A stretch of DNA of 64,000 bases from Achromobacter insolitus (GTDB taxonomy: Bacteria > Pseudomonadota > Gammaproteobacteria > Burkholderiales > Burkholderiaceae_B): the NCBI RefSeq assembly GCF_002209555.1, contig NZ_NJIF01000012.1, positions 62,001 through 126,000 of the forward strand, in the 5' to 3' direction. The number at the start of each line of letters is the position of its first letter. Within the stretch, counting starts at the first letter, position 1. A program made the translations under genes and the position numbers. The notes beneath the pieces are model-generated. The model made no database searches and was not told the DNA's origin. It was given only the letters and a program-made list of their open reading frames with translations. This document shows, one piece after another, positions 62,180 through 64,000 of this stretch.

Positions 62180-63259
62180 ATGACTGAACCAAGAAAGATC
62201 GTGCACGTGGACATGGACGCGTTCTACGCGTCCGTTGAACAGCGCGACAATCCCGAGCTGCGCGGCAAGCCCGTGGTCGTGGCCTGGACGGGGCCGCGTT
62301 CCGTCGTGTGCGCCGCGTCTTACGAGGCGCGGCGGTTCGGCATCCATTCCGCTATGTCCGCGGCCCGGGCGGAGCGCCTGTGTCCACATGCGATCTACGT
62401 GCCGCCCGATTTCAACCGCTACCGCGAGGTCTCGCGCCAGGTCCGGCAGATATTCGCCCGCCACACCGACATGATCGAACCGCTGTCGCTGGACGAGGCC
62501 TACCTCGACGTCACGGTCAACAAACTGGGGCTGCCCTCGGCCACCGAAGTGGCCCAGGTCATCCGTCACCAGATCCGTGAAGAAACCGGGCTGACGGCGT
62601 CTGCCGGCGTTGCGCCCAACAAATTCCTGGCCAAGATCGCCTCCGATTGGAACAAGCCGGACGGCCTGTTCGTCGTCCGCCCGGCCAAGGTCCTGGCTTT
62701 CCTGGAGCCTTTGCCCGTGCGCAAGGTGCCCGGCGTGGGCAAGGTGACGCAGGCGCGCCTGGAGCAGATGGGCATCCATACCGTGGGCGATCTGGCCACG
62801 CACAGCGCCCAGGAACTGGAGCACTATTTCGGCCGCTACGGCCGGCGGCTGTACGAATTGGCGCGCGGCATCGATGAGCGCGAGGTGCAGACCGACCAGC
62901 CTTTGCAGCAGGTGTCTTCGGAAACGACGTTCTCGCAGGACGTCCGGCTGGAAGCCGTGGGCGAGGCCCTCGACCGCATGGCGCAACGCGTGTGGGATCA
63001 GGCGTTGAAGAAGGGTGCGTTGGGCCGCACCGTGGTGCTCAAGCTGAAGACCGACCGTTTCCGCATCCTGACCCGCAGCCAGACCAGCCAGAATCCGCCA
63101 GGATCGGCGGAGGAACTGGCCGCCGTGGCCCGGCTGCTGTGCGAGCGCGTGGATCTGCCGGCACAGACGCTGTATCGGCTGGCGGGGGTCGGGATGAGCA
63201 ATTTCGCCGACCCGCAGGAACTATCGCGCCAGCCCGATCTGTTCGGCGGGGCGTTCTAA
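62180..63259 (+). CDS. dinB: DNA polymerase IV
   Basis: 359 residues of Y-family polymerase. Catalytic motifs are HVDMDAFYASVEQ with the first metal aspartate and SLDEAYLDV with the second pair. The C-terminal QPDLFGG is a QxxLF beta-clamp-binding motif. It synthesises DNA past lesions with low fidelity. ATG 62180 begins the conserved start; an upstream in-frame ATG at 62162 is rejected. No clear LexA box (CTG-N10-CAG) is seen in the 128 bases before it, so SOS control is not evident. Confidence 0.96.
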   Translation: MTEPRKIVHVDMDAFYASVEQRDNPELRGKPVVVAWTGPRSVVCAASYEARRFGIHSAMSAARAERLCPHAIYVPPDFNRYREVSRQVRQIFARHTDMIEPLSLDEAYLDVTVNKLGLPSATEVAQVIRHQIREETGLTASAGVAPNKFLAKIASDWNKPDGLFVVRPAKVLAFLEPLPVRKVPGVGKVTQARLEQMGIHTVGDLATHSAQELEHYFGRYGRRLYELARGIDEREVQTDQPLQQVSSETTFSQDVRLEAVGEALDRMAQRVWDQALKKGALGRTVVLKLKTDRFRILTRSQTSQNPPGSAEELAAVARLLCERVDLPAQTLYRLAGVGMSNFADPQELSRQPDLFGGAF

Positions 63260-63274
63260 GCGGGCCGGCCGGGA

Positions 63275-63736
63275 TCAGGCCAGGCGAGCCTTCACTTGCT
63301 GGGACAGCGCGGTCATGTCGGCGCGGCCGGCCAGGGCCTGCTTGAGCAGAGCCATGACCTTGCCCATGGCGGGCGCGCCGGTAACGCCTTGCGCAGCGAC
63401 TTCCGCCAGCGCGGCGTCGATCGCGGCCGAGACTTCCTCGGGCGTTGCGGCCTGCGGCAGGAACTCCTGCAGCACGACCAGTTCTGCCTTTTCCTGCTCG
63501 GCGGTTTCGGTGCGGCCGGCCTGTTCGAACGCGGCAATGGACTCGCGGCGCTGCTTGACCTGTTTTTCGATGATGGCGGTGATCTCGGCGTCGGTCAGTT
63601 CGCGGCGTTCGTCGACTTCCTTCTGCTTGACGGCCGCCAGCAGGAAGCGCAGCGTGGCCAGGCGCTCGGCGGCCTTGGCGCGCATGGCCTCCTTGACGGA
63701 ATCGGCGAGACGGGTCTTGAGCGTAGCAGTGCTCAT
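63275..63736 (-). CDS. GatB/YqeY domain-containing protein
   Basis: 153 residues, the full length of the stand-alone YqeY family related to the tail domain of GatB. The pattern is helical with KTRLADSVKEAMRAKAAERLATLRFLLAAVKQKEVDERR, EKQVKQRRESIAAFEQAGR and GKVMALLKQALAGRADMTALSQQVKARL. The tail domain of GatB helps tRNA amidation, but the role of stand-alone YqeY is unclear. It is convergent with dinB (15 bases) and divergent from the flavohemoprotein gene. Confidence 0.93.
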   Translation of the reverse strand: MSTATLKTRLADSVKEAMRAKAAERLATLRFLLAAVKQKEVDERRELTDAEITAIIEKQVKQRRESIAAFEQAGRTETAEQEKAELVVLQEFLPQAATPEEVSAAIDAALAEVAAQGVTGAPAMGKVMALLKQALAGRADMTALSQQVKARLA

Positions 63737-63826
63737 GGGTGAAAACCTTTGTGGTGTTGCGGCAAAGAAGCAGTTTAAACCGCGGCAGGGCTGATCGGCG
63801 CCATCGCGTTTTGAAGCGCGGATTTA

Positions 63827-63850
63827 AAGATGTATTATGAATGCATGTTT
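63827..63850. promoter_or_regulatory. NsrR-like operator upstream of the flavohemoprotein gene
   Basis: AAGATGTATT at 63827-63836 faces GAATGCATGTTT at 63839-63850, the paired AAnATGyATt half-sites of the NO-sensing repressor NsrR. It lies 36-59 bases upstream of the start of the flavohemoprotein gene, whose product consumes NO. The AT-rich site stands out from the surrounding GC-rich DNA. Confidence 0.65.
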
Positions 63851-63885
63851 AATGGCGATTCCGATCGCGCCACAAGGAGCAGTAG

Positions 63886-64000
63886 ATGTTGAGTCCCCAA
63901 ATCCGCGCCCTGGTCAAAGGCACGGCTCCCGTTCTCAAGACGCATGGCGTTGCGCTGACCCGGCATTTCTATGCCCGCATGTTCAAGCACAACCCGGAGC
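63886..64000 (+). CDS. hmp: Flavohemoprotein / NO dioxygenase, 3'-truncated by the window edge
   Basis: Only the first 38 codons are present. They read MLSPQIRALVKGTAPVLKTH, then VALTRHFYARMFKHNPE, matching the start of the globin domain of Hmp-type flavohemoproteins (TVKAT-x-P-x(4)-G-x(3)-T-x-HFYxRMFxHNPE). Hmp oxidises nitric oxide to nitrate using NAD(P)H and O2. AAGGAG at 63873-63878 is eight bases upstream. The NsrR-like site upstream fits NO induction. A single-domain globin cannot be excluded from this fragment. Confidence 0.82.
   Translation, partial: MLSPQIRALVKGTAPVLKTHGVALTRHFYARMFKHNPE

Overview
The window looks like a chromosomal segment from a high-GC betaproteobacterium of the family Alcaligenaceae, most like Achromobacter or Bordetella. 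The evidence is the GC-rich coding bias, four stand-alone Bug-type (tripartite tricarboxylate transporter, TTT) periplasmic receptors, many LysR/IclR/RpiR regulators beside small catabolic operons, and a complete pgaABCD (bpsABCD in Bordetella) exopolysaccharide operon. The genus is an inference from gene content, not from a database match. I see no rRNA, tRNA, CRISPR array, transposase or phage gene.

Layout. 1-5.1 kb: a 5'-truncated unknown protein, then a LysR regulator divergent from an M20 amidohydrolase / MHS-family symporter / SDR oxidoreductase set. 5.1-14 kb: a membrane-anchored spermidine-synthase-like protein, then what reads as a sugar-acid catabolic neighbourhood (SMP-30 lactonase, 3-hydroxyacyl-CoA-dehydrogenase-family enzyme, Bug receptor, IlvD/Edd dehydratase, LysR, D-2-hydroxyacid dehydrogenase). 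It is interrupted by three head-to-tail copies of a 284-bp repeat with long internal inverted arms. 14-19.5 kb: a small membrane protein, a PhzF-family protein, a structured-RNA candidate, a YpeA-like acetyltransferase, and an aspartoacylase-family/Bug pair divergent from an RpiR regulator, with a cluster of TGCAAT half-sites between them. 19.6-26 kb: small conserved proteins, a Ysc84-domain lipoprotein, Lrp/AsnC, a DMT exporter, TauE and an AGE-family sugar epimerase.

26-36 kb: LysR, Bug receptor and N-formylglutamate amidohydrolase; then an SsuABC/TauABC-like ABC transporter whose operon continues into a membrane cytochrome c and an OsmC protein; then LysR and a bile-acid/Na+ symporter-like protein. 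36-46.9 kb: a small Rieske protein, an Atm1-type ABC exporter, an sRNA candidate, an aldo/keto reductase, a PepSY-type membrane protein with a Fur-like palindrome, a metallophosphatase, PBP1A, and AraC divergent from an Fsr-like MFS exporter.

46.9-57 kb: pgaD, pgaC, pgaB and pgaA on the minus strand, with a divergent GGDEF diguanylate cyclase directly beyond the pgaA promoter. PgaC/PgaD are known to be c-di-GMP-activated in E. coli, so this cyclase is a plausible local input. An S9 peptidase follows, converging on the cyclase. 57-64 kb: a fourth Bug receptor behind an unusual metallophosphoesterase plus barrel-like fusion, opposed by an IclR regulator; a lipoprotein, a thioesterase, DNA polymerase IV, a YqeY protein, and the first 115 bases of a flavohemoprotein gene preceded by an NsrR-like site.

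All positions, motifs and repeat comparisons were read by eye. Functional assignments rest on recognised family motifs. Substrate assignments for the catabolic loci are inference.
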